A DNA stretch of 35,468 nucleotides from Sphingomonas sp. 28-63-12 (GTDB lineage: Bacteria; Pseudomonadota; Alphaproteobacteria; Sphingomonadales; Sphingomonadaceae), in NCBI GenBank assembly GCA_002281535.1, contig NCGD01000026.1:1-35468 (forward strand). Direction: 5' to 3'. The translations under genes were made by a program, and so were the position numbers. The first letter of the stretch is position 1, and each line of letters opens with the position of its first letter. Below are positions 1 to 7,541 of the stretch, piece by piece. The notes below the pieces were generated by a model. It saw nothing but the letters and a program-made list of their open reading frames with translations. It did no database searches and was not told where the DNA came from.

Positions 1-680
1 AGTGCTAGCTCAACCCCACCTTGATTCTCTACCGCGACTTCAGTCTGCGCTGTGGTAGAAACAAAATTTTCATATTTAGCAATATTGATCAACCACGCGT
101 GAAATTCTTCATTGATCATGACGGCAACGCAGTTACGAACTTCTTGTTCTGTCAGCGGAGCTCCCCCAGTATTTAGGCGCTGAAAGAGTTCGTACTTTGC
201 CTTCGCGTCGCTCTCTTTCTTCAATATTTCTACACGAACACGAGCTCTCTTTATTTGCAATTGTTGAGCTTGACCGATGCCATCGTCGGCATTGGGTGCT
301 GATGGTTCCCAAAGCTTACCTGCCAAATCAGGAAGATAGTTAGTCCCCTCAAGCGTGAGGACACCTAATTCTTCAGCACGCGCACCACCAAGTACACCAA
401 CAAATTGTAGTATCGTTGAAATGCGCTGTAGGCCATCTATTAGCTCCCAAATTCCATCCTCGTCCTGAAACACAAATATCGGTGGGATCGGAATTCCGAG
501 TAGTAGAGATTCGATAAACCTTGTCTTACTTGTCTGACTCCAACGAAAAAGGCGCTGATATTCAGGATTAATCTTGAGTTCATTGTCCCGATAGAGATTG
601 AGCAATTCGCCGACCGACATCTCATAGCCATCAGAGACTATTTCAGTTCTGGCGAGTTCAATCTGTTCGTTAAGTGGCAT
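1..680 (-). CDS. DUF262 family protein (GmrSD/ParB-like), 3' part beyond window
   Basis: The reading frame opens with ATG at 680 and stays open for 226 codons to the window edge, so only the N-terminal part is present. GAGG lies about 8 bases upstream of the start. Visible DUF262 hallmarks are INPEYQRLFRW (residues 37-47), the DGLQR variant of the DGQQR nucleotide-binding motif (82-86), and FQRLNTGGAPLTEQEVRN (166-183). The family includes GmrSD-type nucleases that restrict modified phage DNA as well as uncharacterised DUF262 proteins. The C-terminal half, which would show whether a DUF1524 HNH nuclease is fused, lies outside. Codon use (ATA, CTA, TTT) and AT content differ from the genes to the right, suggesting acquisition. 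The family call is firm; a defence role is inference. Confidence 0.88.
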   Translation of the reverse strand, partial: MPLNEQIELARTEIVSDGYEMSVGELLNLYRDNELKINPEYQRLFRWSQTSKTRFIESLLLGIPIPPIFVFQDEDGIWELIDGLQRISTILQFVGVLGGARAEELGVLTLEGTNYLPDLAGKLWEPSAPNADDGIGQAQQLQIKRARVRVEILKKESDAKAKYELFQRLNTGGAPLTEQEVRNCVAVMINEEFHAWLINIAKYENFVSTTAQTEVAVENQGGVELA

Positions 681-1202
681 TTCAATCCTCGATTCCTGGG
701 CCGAGCATGCCGTACGCTACTAGCGGTGGCAACTCCCGCAAGGTGCATCGAATAAGCGTGTTCTGAACCGCTCCGGGTTTGTCGGAGGCTCCAACTCCTG
801 AGAAGGTGGAGCGATGACGAGCAAGACAACGAACAAGTGGCAAGGGACCAGTACGGGTGAACCGAAGGGAAGATGACAGTTCCGGCACCGACGTGACTTA
901 TCAGCGACCCGATTGAGCTGCACCCGATTGCGTGGACACCAATGGCAAAACCGCTCAGGGGCGCGCGTTGCTGCTGGAAATAGAGGACGAAATACAGGCC
1001 GCTCGCCGCCGCCGTGTGAAAGCGAAACTTCCCGACCAAGAGGGCGAAATCACGGGTGGCTAAAAATACCTTGTTCGCCGTCTCTTATCCAGGCGGAATC
1101 AGCGATCAAGATTAGGCCCTCTGCAGAATTGAGCTCGCTTGCCCAGGGCAAACCGGACTTTGCCGCCATCTGGAGAGGGGTACGCCGTGACGAGTCCGTG
1201 GT
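681..1202. other. 522-base non-coding scar at the island edge
   Basis: No convincing complete gene lies here. The stretch holds the first codons of an IS3-type OrfA (about 753-880) and a short open frame ending at a TAA near 1061-1063 whose product (about 40 codons, reading QGRALLLEIEDEIQAARRR) looks like the C-terminal end of a lost gene that I do not recognise. The remaining 1064-1202 shows nothing. Long open frames on both strands here are GC-driven shadows. The segment joins AT-rich foreign DNA on the left to typical host DNA on the right. Confidence 0.6.
753..880 (+). mobile_element. IS3-family remnant: 5' end of OrfA
   Basis: A leader containing GGAGGCTCCAACTC is followed by AGAAGGTGGAGCG and ATG at 814. 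The frame reads MTSKTTNK, which resembles the start of a common IS3-family OrfA. After that it diverges ([12 protein letters not shown]) and stops at 874-876. Only the first eight codons look original, so the element was truncated and joined to unrelated sequence. The recognition rests on memory of the family's N-terminus, and the exact ends are not defined. Confidence 0.45.
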
Positions 1203-1616
1203 TTATGCCCGCGGGCCCTGCGTCTTGATGTTGAGCTGGCCTGCCAGGCCCGCCTCGCGGTGGACCGAGATCGCCTGATAATCGGGGTTGGCCACCATCT
1301 GCTGAAACGCCGCGAGCGAGGGATATTCGGCCAGCGCCACCATATCCCACAGCTCCTCAACCTCGCCCAGCATCAGGCCCGTCACGCGGCCGGCATAACC
1401 CGGCACCCCGCCGACCGCCTTGATATGCGCCTGCACCGCCATGCCATAGCGCATATAGGCTTCGAAACCGGTCAGATCGGGGTCACGGCCATCGGCATAA
1501 GCCGCCCGGGGTTTGAATTTGAGGAGGTTGACCATGGTGAACGGGCCGTCTTCGGCCGTGCCGAAAAAATCGGCGACCTGTGCCGGCGTCGGGAGAATGG
1601 CGTTGACGACCTGCAT
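1203..1616 (-). CDS. DUF1330 domain-containing protein
   Basis: This 137-residue protein has the DUF1330 pattern: an N-terminal MVNLLKFKPRA strand (28-38), a central YMRYGMAVQAHIKAVGG helix and loop, and VALAEYPSLAAFQQMVANPDY near the C-terminus. The family adopts a dimeric alpha/beta ferredoxin-like fold related to small cofactor-free monooxygenases and EthD-like proteins; its reaction is unknown. The ATG at 1616 is preceded by AGGAAA at good spacing. It lies alone between the island scar and the hypothetical membrane gene, on the same strand as the latter, and appears to be the first gene of normal host composition at this end. Confidence 0.85.
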   Translation of the reverse strand: MQVVNAILPTPAQVADFFGTAEDGPFTMVNLLKFKPRAAYADGRDPDLTGFEAYMRYGMAVQAHIKAVGGVPGYAGRVTGLMLGEVEELWDMVALAEYPSLAAFQQMVANPDYQAISVHREAGLAGQLNIKTQGPRA

Positions 1617-1703
1617 CCGGCGTTTCCTGAATCCCTGTCATGGCTGACTGTATCTATTGGCAGTCAAGATGCCATTTTATAGCGCGTTCGTCAATGATCC
1701 GCA

Positions 1704-2414
1704 CTAGCCGACCGGATCAGCCGAATCGCCGCGATATTTGATCTCCAGAAACCGCCCGCGCGTCGCCAGCTGGTCGAGGTCGCCCTCGGCCAATTGCGTG
1801 GTCATCTCGCCAATCTCGTTCTCAATCAGCCGCAGCCCGTCAATCAATTGGGCATCGGGTGTCTTGCCGTTGCGCTCGACGCGTCGCAGCTCGGGCGGCA
1901 CGCGGGTGTAGCCCTTGATGAATTCGGGCAGCTGCTCGCCGACCAGCTTGCGGACATCGGCGGCGGCGGGTGCGTCTTCGCCCAGTGTCGCAAGCTGCGG
2001 CGACAGCGTGTCGAGCCGCAGCCCGATCTGGTCGATCAGCGTGATTGCCGGCGCGGGCAGCGCGGCGCGCTGCGTCGCCAGCCACCGTTCGGTCTGAGCC
2101 GGCAGCGCCTTGAGCGGGACTTCGCGCAGGCGTTCCGGCGTCGGGGCGGGGGCAGTCGGCAGGATCGCCAGCGCCAGCGTCACCACGATCAGCAAGCCGA
2201 TCACGCCGACTGCACCCAGCAGGCCGATCGGGCCGACCGCCAGGGCAAAGATGATCGTCGCCAATAGAATCGCCCCATCGGCCAGCGCGATTCGCGTCAC
2301 TCGCTGGCCGATGCCATCGGTGCGCTGGCGGCGCAGCATGCCTGCGCGGTGGCGTTCGCCGGTCCGCTCGAGCAGCTCGGCGGAACGGGCGATCTGGCGA
2401 TCGACATCGGTCAT
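1704..2414 (-). CDS. Membrane-anchored hypothetical protein, partner of TelA
   Basis: This 236-residue protein has a basic, soluble N-terminus (1-40) with many Arg residues. A hydrophobic block at about 43-88, enough for two membrane segments (DGAILLATIIFALAVG and the following GVIGLLIVVTLALAILP), is followed by a C-terminal helical cytosolic domain (95-236). I do not recognise a named family. Its start lies one base after the stop of the TelA gene, so the two are almost certainly translated as a unit. By analogy, TelA homologues are often encoded beside an XpaC-type membrane protein; this gene occupies that position but shows no clear XpaC motif. A role as membrane tether for TelA is inference. 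Confidence 0.65.
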   Translation of the reverse strand: MTDVDRQIARSAELLERTGERHRAGMLRRQRTDGIGQRVTRIALADGAILLATIIFALAVGPIGLLGAVGVIGLLIVVTLALAILPTAPAPTPERLREVPLKALPAQTERWLATQRAALPAPAITLIDQIGLRLDTLSPQLATLGEDAPAAADVRKLVGEQLPEFIKGYTRVPPELRRVERNGKTPDAQLIDGLRLIENEIGEMTTQLAEGDLDQLATRGRFLEIKYRGDSADPVG

Positions 2415-2415
2415 G

Positions 2416-3621
2416 TCAGACAGCCTCTAGCTTGAACGTATCGGCAGCCGGGCCGCTCAGCGACGCCTGGGCCTGGCCCTCGGCGCGGGCGATATAGCCC
2501 TTTGATTTCTCGACCTCGCCTGACAGGGTGGTGACCGTCGTCTTCATGCTGTCGAGCGCCTTGAGCTTGAAGCTGTCGATCGCGTCCATCGTATCGTAGA
2601 TGTTCTGGAAGGCGCGTTGCAGCGTTTCAAGCGGGATCGTCGATGCGGCGGCCTGTTCATGGATCGTCGCGGTCTGGCTCTTCAGCAGCTTGCCGGTCGA
2701 ATCGATGATGTTGGCGGTGGTGGTGTTGAGCGAGGTGATCTGTTCGAGCACCAGTTTCTGGTTGGTCAGCGCCTGCGCGACCGTCACCGCCGTCCGCAGC
2801 GCGGCGACGGTGGTGGTGCTCGCGCGATCCACCCCCTTCACGAGCTCGACATTGTTCTTTTTAACCAGATCGAGCGCCAGATAGCCCTGGACCGTCACCG
2901 CCATCTGCGTCAGCAGATCCTGGGTGCGCTGGCGGACGTAGAACAAGGCGGTCTCGCGGATCGCCTTGGCCTTGGCGGGGTCGCTATGATCGAGCTCATT
3001 GGCCTTATCCTCAAGCCGCGCGTCCATCGTTTTGGCGAGCACGATCATCTGCTCCAGTCGGCCCATCGATGTCCACAAATTGGCGCGTTCGACGTCGATC
3101 GCGGCATTGTCCATCAGCAGCTCGTCCTTGCCCGAGCCGAGCGACTTCAGGATCGACGAGATATGCCCCTGCGACGATTTATAACCGTCGAAATAATCGC
3201 GCATCTTGCTGCCGAACGGAATGATCCCGAAAATCTTCTTCGGCGCGAGCAGGCTGCCCTTCTTGCCGGGATCGAGATCCTCGATCGTCCGCCGCAGGGC
3301 GGCGAGATCGGCGCCGACGCCCGATTCCTGGTCCATCGCCTTGACCGGCCGGTCGAGGAAACGATTGGACTGGCCAGCGGCGTCGCGGATTTCCTTCTGC
3401 CCCATCGCGCTGATCGCATCGACCCGCTTGCCGAATTCGGGCGAGTTGACGTCCTGCGCGACAAGATCGTCGACAAAATTGTCGACCTTGGCCTGCAGCT
3501 GGCTGCGCTTCTCATCATCAACCGGCACCAACCCGACGGCCTTTTCCGGCGAAACAACGGGGACGGGATCGGGCGGGGTCAGGACGAGGTCGTTGGTCGC
3601 GGTTTCGGTCGTGGTCGCCAT
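2416..3621 (-). CDS. Toxic anion resistance protein, TelA family
   Basis: This 401-residue, almost wholly helical soluble protein matches the TelA family (PF05816). Typical blocks are NRFLDRPVKAMD (86-97), IPFGSKMRDYFDGYKSSQGHISSIL (about 134-158), a DNAAIDVERANLWTSMGRLEQM region, and the C-terminal TTTVAALRTAVTVAQALTNQKLVLEQI stretch. TelA proteins are linked to tellurite and cell-envelope stress resistance, but their biochemistry is unsettled. The start is clear: GGAGG lies 6 bases before ATG 3621. It is co-transcribed with the downstream membrane gene (one-base gap). No ter genes lie nearby, so true tellurite resistance is doubtful. Confidence 0.92.
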   Translation of the reverse strand: MATTTETATNDLVLTPPDPVPVVSPEKAVGLVPVDDEKRSQLQAKVDNFVDDLVAQDVNSPEFGKRVDAISAMGQKEIRDAAGQSNRFLDRPVKAMDQESGVGADLAALRRTIEDLDPGKKGSLLAPKKIFGIIPFGSKMRDYFDGYKSSQGHISSILKSLGSGKDELLMDNAAIDVERANLWTSMGRLEQMIVLAKTMDARLEDKANELDHSDPAKAKAIRETALFYVRQRTQDLLTQMAVTVQGYLALDLVKKNNVELVKGVDRASTTTVAALRTAVTVAQALTNQKLVLEQITSLNTTTANIIDSTGKLLKSQTATIHEQAAASTIPLETLQRAFQNIYDTMDAIDSFKLKALDSMKTTVTTLSGEVEKSKGYIARAEGQAQASLSGPAADTFKLEAV

Positions 3622-3687
3622 TCATTCCTCCAGCGCGCGGGCCTCAGCATCAATGGCGCTGATCGCTGCCGCGTTCAAGTGTAGCAT

Positions 3688-4662
3688 TCATGTAATACGC
3701 TCATTATCCCGTTCAAGTCGAGCGGCGATCACCGCGCTCAGCATGAGTTGCATCTGATGATAGAGCATTAACGGCAGGATGACTGCCCCCGCCAGCGCCG
3801 GCGGGAAAAGAATCCGCGCCATCGGCGCACCCGTGGCAAGGCTCTTATGCGCGCTGGAGAACAGCATCGTCGCGCGGTCGGCCGGGGTCAGCTGCATCGC
3901 CGCCCCAAGCCGCCAGGCGGCGGCGAAGGCCAGAATCAGCAGCATGAGCACGATCGTTCCCAGGGCGATCAGGTCGGTGATGCTCACCCGCTGCCACAGG
4001 CCCTGCGTCGCGGCATCGGAGAAGGCGACATAAACAGCCAGGATGATCGTCAGCTTGTCGGCCATGCCGGCAAGCGTTGCGTGACGCTGGATGGCCGGCA
4101 GCACGCGGCCGCGCAGCGACTGCCCAAGCGCGAAGGGCAGCAGCAGCAGCAGGGCGATCTTGCCGATCCCTGAAAGCGACATCTGGCCAAAGGCGGTGCT
4201 GGCGATGATCGCGAACAGCAACGGCGTCAGCACCACGCCGAGCAGATTGGAGCCGGCGGCGGCGATCACCGATGCAGCGACATTGCCCCGCGCAATCGAG
4301 GCGTAAGCGATCGATGACTGAACCGTCGTCGGCAAAACGCCCAGAAAGATCAGACCCATCAGCAATTCGGGCGAAAACCGGCCGGCCAGCAGCTGCGTGA
4401 CCCCGAGCATGACGACGGGAAAACCGATATAGCCAAAGGCCAGGATCGCCGCCTGCAAGCGCCAGCGCTTCGCCCCGTCAACCACCGCTTGTGGGCTCAG
4501 CCGCGCGCCGTGGAGGAAGAACAGCAGGAAGATCGCCGCATTGGAGATCCAGCCGACGGCCGTCAGCGCGGCACCGGTTGCCGGCACCAGCGTGGCGACG
4601 ATCAGCGTCGCCACCAGCAGGAGGATGAATCGATCGGGCAGAAGGCGGCGGAGCAGCGACAT
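3688..4662 (-). CDS. Bile acid:sodium symporter family (YfeH-like) transporter
   Basis: This 324-residue integral membrane protein has about nine to ten hydrophobic segments spread evenly along its length. It matches the SBF-like subgroup (PF13593, YfeH/SLC10A7 type): FFLHGARLSPQAV early (48-60), GVLPTTVQSSIAYASIARGN (113-132) in the core, and SSAHKSLATGAPMARILFP near 269-287. The SLC10-like fold couples sodium to organic anion import, but substrates of bacterial YfeH-like members are unknown. It starts 50 bases after the anti-sigma stop on the same strand, so it could be the last gene of the sigma operon. A stress link is possible but not shown. Confidence 0.9.
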   Translation of the reverse strand: MSLLRRLLPDRFILLLVATLIVATLVPATGAALTAVGWISNAAIFLLFFLHGARLSPQAVVDGAKRWRLQAAILAFGYIGFPVVMLGVTQLLAGRFSPELLMGLIFLGVLPTTVQSSIAYASIARGNVAASVIAAAGSNLLGVVLTPLLFAIIASTAFGQMSLSGIGKIALLLLLPFALGQSLRGRVLPAIQRHATLAGMADKLTIILAVYVAFSDAATQGLWQRVSITDLIALGTIVLMLLILAFAAAWRLGAAMQLTPADRATMLFSSAHKSLATGAPMARILFPPALAGAVILPLMLYHQMQLMLSAVIAARLERDNERIT

Positions 4663-4712
4663 GCGCCCGCCCTAACCGACCGGCACCAGACAGCAAGCGA
4701 TGCCCACGCCTA

Positions 4713-5456
4713 TCAGGCCGTTGCCGCCGAAAATACCCGATGGAACCGGGCGAGATCGATCGGCGCGATGTCGGAGATCGACCAGAATTCCAGATCGCCC
4801 TGCCGCCAGCGGATCAGCGTATAGCCGATTTGGTGGCTTTCGAGATCGGGCCACAGGCTGGCCTCCATCGCTGGCCGGACGAACAGGTTGATCACATGCC
4901 GCCCGTGACGATAAGCGAGCGCCGCGACGGGGCGCCCCCCGACATAATCGATCCGACCGCCAACCAGGGGAAACCCTTGCGCCTTCAGGTCGACCACCGG
5001 GGGCGCGAAATCGATTTTGCCATTGAACCAGGGCTTTACGACATGCCGGTCGGACGTCGCGATATCGATCAGCCGGCCCGGCATTAGCGATCGGACATGG
5101 CTGGCGATGATCTCGTCCTGGACGAGGCTCGTCGACATTGGCGAGACCAGCACAAACAGCCCGAGGCACGCCGCCAGCATGCCCGCCGCCCCCGTTCCCA
5201 TCCAGGCAAGCGGCGAAACGGCGCGGGTCCGTGGCGTATCGGCCGCGTCGCTGATCCGCGCGCGAATCGCTGCCGGGGCGCTTATGCGAAGCCCGGCATC
5301 GCGCAGCAACGCCCGGGTCGCGCGCAGATCGGCATAGGCCGCGGCGCAGGCCGCGCAGACGGCGAGATGAGCTTCGATCTCGATGACATTGGCGGCGTCA
5401 AGCTCATGGTCCAGCAGCGCGCCGAGCAGCAGCGCCTTGTCGGTGCACCTAGTCAT
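4713..5456 (-). CDS. Zinc-binding transmembrane anti-sigma factor
   Basis: This 247-residue protein has an N-terminal cytoplasmic anti-sigma domain with Cys4, His30, Cys34 and Cys37 (the HxxxCxxC zinc site of the ZAS type). One membrane span follows at about 82-107 (GAAGMLAACLGLFVLVSP), then a periplasmic domain of about 140 residues. The latter carries DRHVVKPWFNGKIDFAPPV and HVINLFVRP, patterns recurrent in this class of 'transmembrane transcriptional regulator' anti-sigmas. Its ATG overlaps the sigma stop (ATGA, 4 bases), indicating translational coupling. The expected role is to hold the sigma factor at the membrane until an envelope, metal or redox signal releases it. Confidence 0.92.
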   Translation of the reverse strand: MTRCTDKALLLGALLDHELDAANVIEIEAHLAVCAACAAAYADLRATRALLRDAGLRISAPAAIRARISDAADTPRTRAVSPLAWMGTGAAGMLAACLGLFVLVSPMSTSLVQDEIIASHVRSLMPGRLIDIATSDRHVVKPWFNGKIDFAPPVVDLKAQGFPLVGGRIDYVGGRPVAALAYRHGRHVINLFVRPAMEASLWPDLESHQIGYTLIRWRQGDLEFWSISDIAPIDLARFHRVFSAATA

Positions 5457-6007
5457 TGTGTCACCATGTCTGCTGCCTGCGGTGTCGCCTTCAAGATGAC
5501 AGCGAGCGCCAGGCGCGCGCGCGACAGGCGCGACATCACCGTCCCGATCGGGGTGTCGGTGGCCTGGGCGATTTCCTGATAGCTCATGCCTTCAATCTCC
5601 CGGAGAATGATCGCTTCGCGGAACAGCGGCGGCAGCGCTTCGATCGCTGCCTGGACGGTGGCGATGGTGCCGTTGCGGGCCATAATCGCCTCTGGATCGT
5701 CGATCGCCACGGTATCCGAAGGATCGGTTTCGTCGTGCCCGGCGCGTTGCCGCGCTCTGGCCCAGTCGAAGAAGCAGTTGCGGACGATCGCCATCAGCCA
5801 CGCCTTGTCCGCGCCGCCGCGATAGGCGGCGAAATTGCGTTTGGCGCGCAGGAAACTCTCCTGGACGATATCGTCGGCGATGCCAGCATCGCGCGCCAGA
5901 TAGCGCGCCAATGTATAGGCCGCATCCAGATGCGGCAGCATCGTCGCCGAGAAATCGTCGAGGGGCGGCGATCCGGCATTTGTGCCCCGCCGATGACGCC
6001 AGATCAT
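5453..6007 (-). CDS. ECF RNA polymerase sigma factor
   Basis: With the start at ATG 6007 the protein has 184 residues. Region 2 reads from LDAAYTLARYLARDAGIADD through ESFLRAKRNFAAYRGGADKAWLMAIVRN; region 4 reads LPPLFREAIILREIEGMSYQEIA and GTVMSRLSRARLAL. There is no sigma-3 domain, as expected for an ECF factor. ATG 6007 is preferred because AAGGAG lies 11 bases upstream. A longer frame starting with TTG at 6052 would overlap the cupredoxin gene and has a low-complexity acidic N-terminus. It is coupled by a 4-base overlap to the anti-sigma gene and is the third gene of an operon that begins with an ECF-type promoter at 7402-7427, so autoregulation is likely. Confidence 0.95.
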   Translation of the reverse strand: MIWRHRRGTNAGSPPLDDFSATMLPHLDAAYTLARYLARDAGIADDIVQESFLRAKRNFAAYRGGADKAWLMAIVRNCFFDWARARQRAGHDETDPSDTVAIDDPEAIMARNGTIATVQAAIEALPPLFREAIILREIEGMSYQEIAQATDTPIGTVMSRLSRARLALAVILKATPQAADMVTQ

Positions 6008-6032
6008 CCGCCCGCCTTCTCCTTCGGCATCG

Positions 6033-6398
6033 TCACTTGGGCCGGACGACAATCTTTGCCGTCATGTGCGGATGCAGTGAGCAGAAATAGGCATAATCAC
6101 CAGGCCGGGTGAAGGTGAAGGAAAATTTCCCGTCGGTATCGAGCGCGCCGGATCGGAAGGCCTTGCTGGTCGATACCACGCTGTGTGGGTCTTCATCGGC
6201 GTTGGTCCAGATGACGGTCGTGCCCGGGGCCACCGTCAGCACGGCGGGCACGAAGGCGAAATTTCTGATCTGGACAGCCTGGGTCAGCACGTTGGCGGGT
6301 GGGGCCGGCTGGGTCGCCCAGATCGGCCCGGCGAAGACGCCGAAAATGGCGAGTAGGGGGAGCAATGGAATCGCGCGATGAAGAGTAAGGCTGATCAT
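6033..6398 (-). CDS. Exported cupredoxin (plastocyanin/amicyanin-like)
   Basis: This 121-residue protein has a hydrophobic signal peptide (about 1-29, ending GPIWA-TQ) and a single cupredoxin domain. The type 1 copper ligands are all visible: His72 (DPHSV) and the Cys106-x2-His109-x2-Met112 cluster in YFCSLHPHM. The loop between Cys and Met is short, as in amicyanin and pseudoazurin-like proteins. A periplasmic role in electron transfer or copper binding follows from the family. It is the second gene of the sigma operon, 27 bases after the phosphoesterase gene, and ends 25 bases before the preferred sigma start. Placement next to a redox-type sigma/anti-sigma pair suggests it is an output or sensor component, which is inference. 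Confidence 0.93.
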   Translation of the reverse strand: MISLTLHRAIPLLPLLAIFGVFAGPIWATQPAPPANVLTQAVQIRNFAFVPAVLTVAPGTTVIWTNADEDPHSVVSTSKAFRSGALDTDGKFSFTFTRPGDYAYFCSLHPHMTAKIVVRPK

Positions 6399-6425
6399 GT
6401 GATGGTGACCTTTATGGAAGGAAGA

Positions 6426-7370
6426 TCAGGCGAGATCGATGTCGATCAGCGCAATCGGGTCGCGGCCGGGCACTATCCGGGCGGTACGGATGCCGAGCAT
6501 CGCATGGAGCTGCCCGCTGGGCACTTTGAGCGGGCCGGGGGAGGGCGCGCTGCCTGGGGCCGGCTGCGGATAGGCAGTTGATCGTGCCGAATGGAAGCTG
6601 ATCGTGCCCTCCACCTTCTGGATCACCTGATGGATATGGCCGTTGAGCACCGTGACCGAGCCGAAGCGGCGCAGCAGCACCAGCGCCTGCGCGCTATCAT
6701 CGGTCCCCCAGCCCCAATCGGCATACACCGTCCAGAGTGGGATATGCGCGAATACCACCACCGGCGTGCTCGACGACACGCCCGCGAGATCCTTTTTCAG
6801 CCACAGCAGCTGCTCGGTGCCAAGATGCCCCATGCCGCCGGGCTTGAGATCGGCGACATTGACCAGGGCAATGAAATGCACACCGTTCGATTCGAAGCTA
6901 TACCAGCCGCTTCCCCGCGTGTTCTTGCCGTAACGCGCAAGAAAGGCCTTGCCGCCGCCCTCATCGAGCATGTCATGTTCGCCCGGCACGTGGAAAACCG
7001 GCAGGCCTGCCGCGCTGATGATGTCATCGGCATCGGCGAATTCGGCATCGCGCGACAAATGGCTGATATCGCCGGTGTGCAGGATGAAGGCAGGCTTGTC
7101 CGCCAGCGCCCCGATCTTGGCGACCGCTGCCTGAAAAGTCCCCCGGGCATCGGGGTTGGCGGGCTTGTCGAAGCCGATATGGCTGTCGCTGATCTGTAGG
7201 AAGCTGAATGGCGTAACCGGCTGGCGCCGGGGGGATGCTGCCAGCGCGGCGTCGAGGCTGATCGAGCCGAAACTGCCGCCGGCGAGCGAATAGAGCGCGC
7301 CCGTGCCGGCCCATCCCACGCATTCCAGCAGGCCGCGTCGGTTGATCCCCTCGTTGTCGTCTAGTGCCAT
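6426..7370 (-). CDS. Metallophosphoesterase with Tat-type signal
   Basis: This 314-residue calcineurin-like phosphoesterase shows the five metal-binding blocks in order: ISDSHIG, HTGDISH, GEHD (in place of the usual GNHD), FAHIPLW and NGHIHQ. The N-terminus NRRGLLECVGWAG (10-22) followed by a hydrophobic stretch looks like a Tat signal with a twin-arginine core, so export in folded, metal-loaded form is expected. The substrate is unknown. ATG 7370 has AAGGAC at good spacing. It is the first gene after the ECF promoter and leads the MPE-cupredoxin-sigma-anti-sigma operon. GEHD instead of GNHD removes the usual Asn metal ligand and may change activity or metal use. Confidence 0.9.
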   Translation of the reverse strand: MALDDNEGINRRGLLECVGWAGTGALYSLAGGSFGSISLDAALAASPRRQPVTPFSFLQISDSHIGFDKPANPDARGTFQAAVAKIGALADKPAFILHTGDISHLSRDAEFADADDIISAAGLPVFHVPGEHDMLDEGGGKAFLARYGKNTRGSGWYSFESNGVHFIALVNVADLKPGGMGHLGTEQLLWLKKDLAGVSSSTPVVVFAHIPLWTVYADWGWGTDDSAQALVLLRRFGSVTVLNGHIHQVIQKVEGTISFHSARSTAYPQPAPGSAPSPGPLKVPSGQLHAMLGIRTARIVPGRDPIALIDIDLA

Positions 7371-7401
7371 GCCGGTGTCCTTGCCGTTGTTCGAGGACCA
7401 A

Positions 7402-7427
7402 GACGGGGAGACCGACGATTTTATTCC
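7402..7427 (-). promoter_or_regulatory. ECF-type promoter of the phosphoesterase-cupredoxin-sigma operon
   Basis: On the minus strand, GGAATA (7427-7422) is followed by exactly 16 bases and then CGTC (7405-7402). This is the classical ECF layout with a GGAAT-type -35 and CGTC-type -10. The phosphoesterase ATG is about 32 bases downstream, leaving a short leader. The operon's own sigma factor is the most likely reader, giving positive autoregulation. It is recognised by pattern only. Confidence 0.65.
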
Positions 7428-7475
7428 TGCTGCCCGTGAAAAAAGCGCAACCGTTACCGTTGATCTGCGCCGCCT

Positions 7476-7504
7476 TTGCGCAGCGCACCATTTTGCGCTA
7501 TGCG
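7476..7504 (+). promoter_or_regulatory. Candidate housekeeping promoter of typA
   Basis: TTGCGC (7476-7481) and TATGCG (7499-7504) are separated by 17 bases and lie 38 bases before the typA ATG. The -10 is a moderate match to consensus. The surrounding GCGC repeats make a chance match possible. Confidence 0.3.
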
Positions 7505-7541
7505 CCGCGCCAACACTCCCGCTTTAGCATCAGGACACTTT

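Noticed and set aside
638-1039. Long minus-strand open frame of 133 codons
   Set aside because: It overlaps the real DUF262 start in another frame, has no domain pattern and covers the IS scar; composition explains it.
2617-3684. 355-codon plus-strand frame opposite the TelA gene
   Set aside because: It is the antisense shadow of a well-supported gene; the residue composition (His/Arg/Asp/Gly) is typical of antisense frames in GC-rich DNA.
6008-6052. TTG start extending the sigma factor by 15 residues
   Set aside because: It would overlap the cupredoxin gene, and the ATG at 6007 has AAGGAG upstream at workable spacing.
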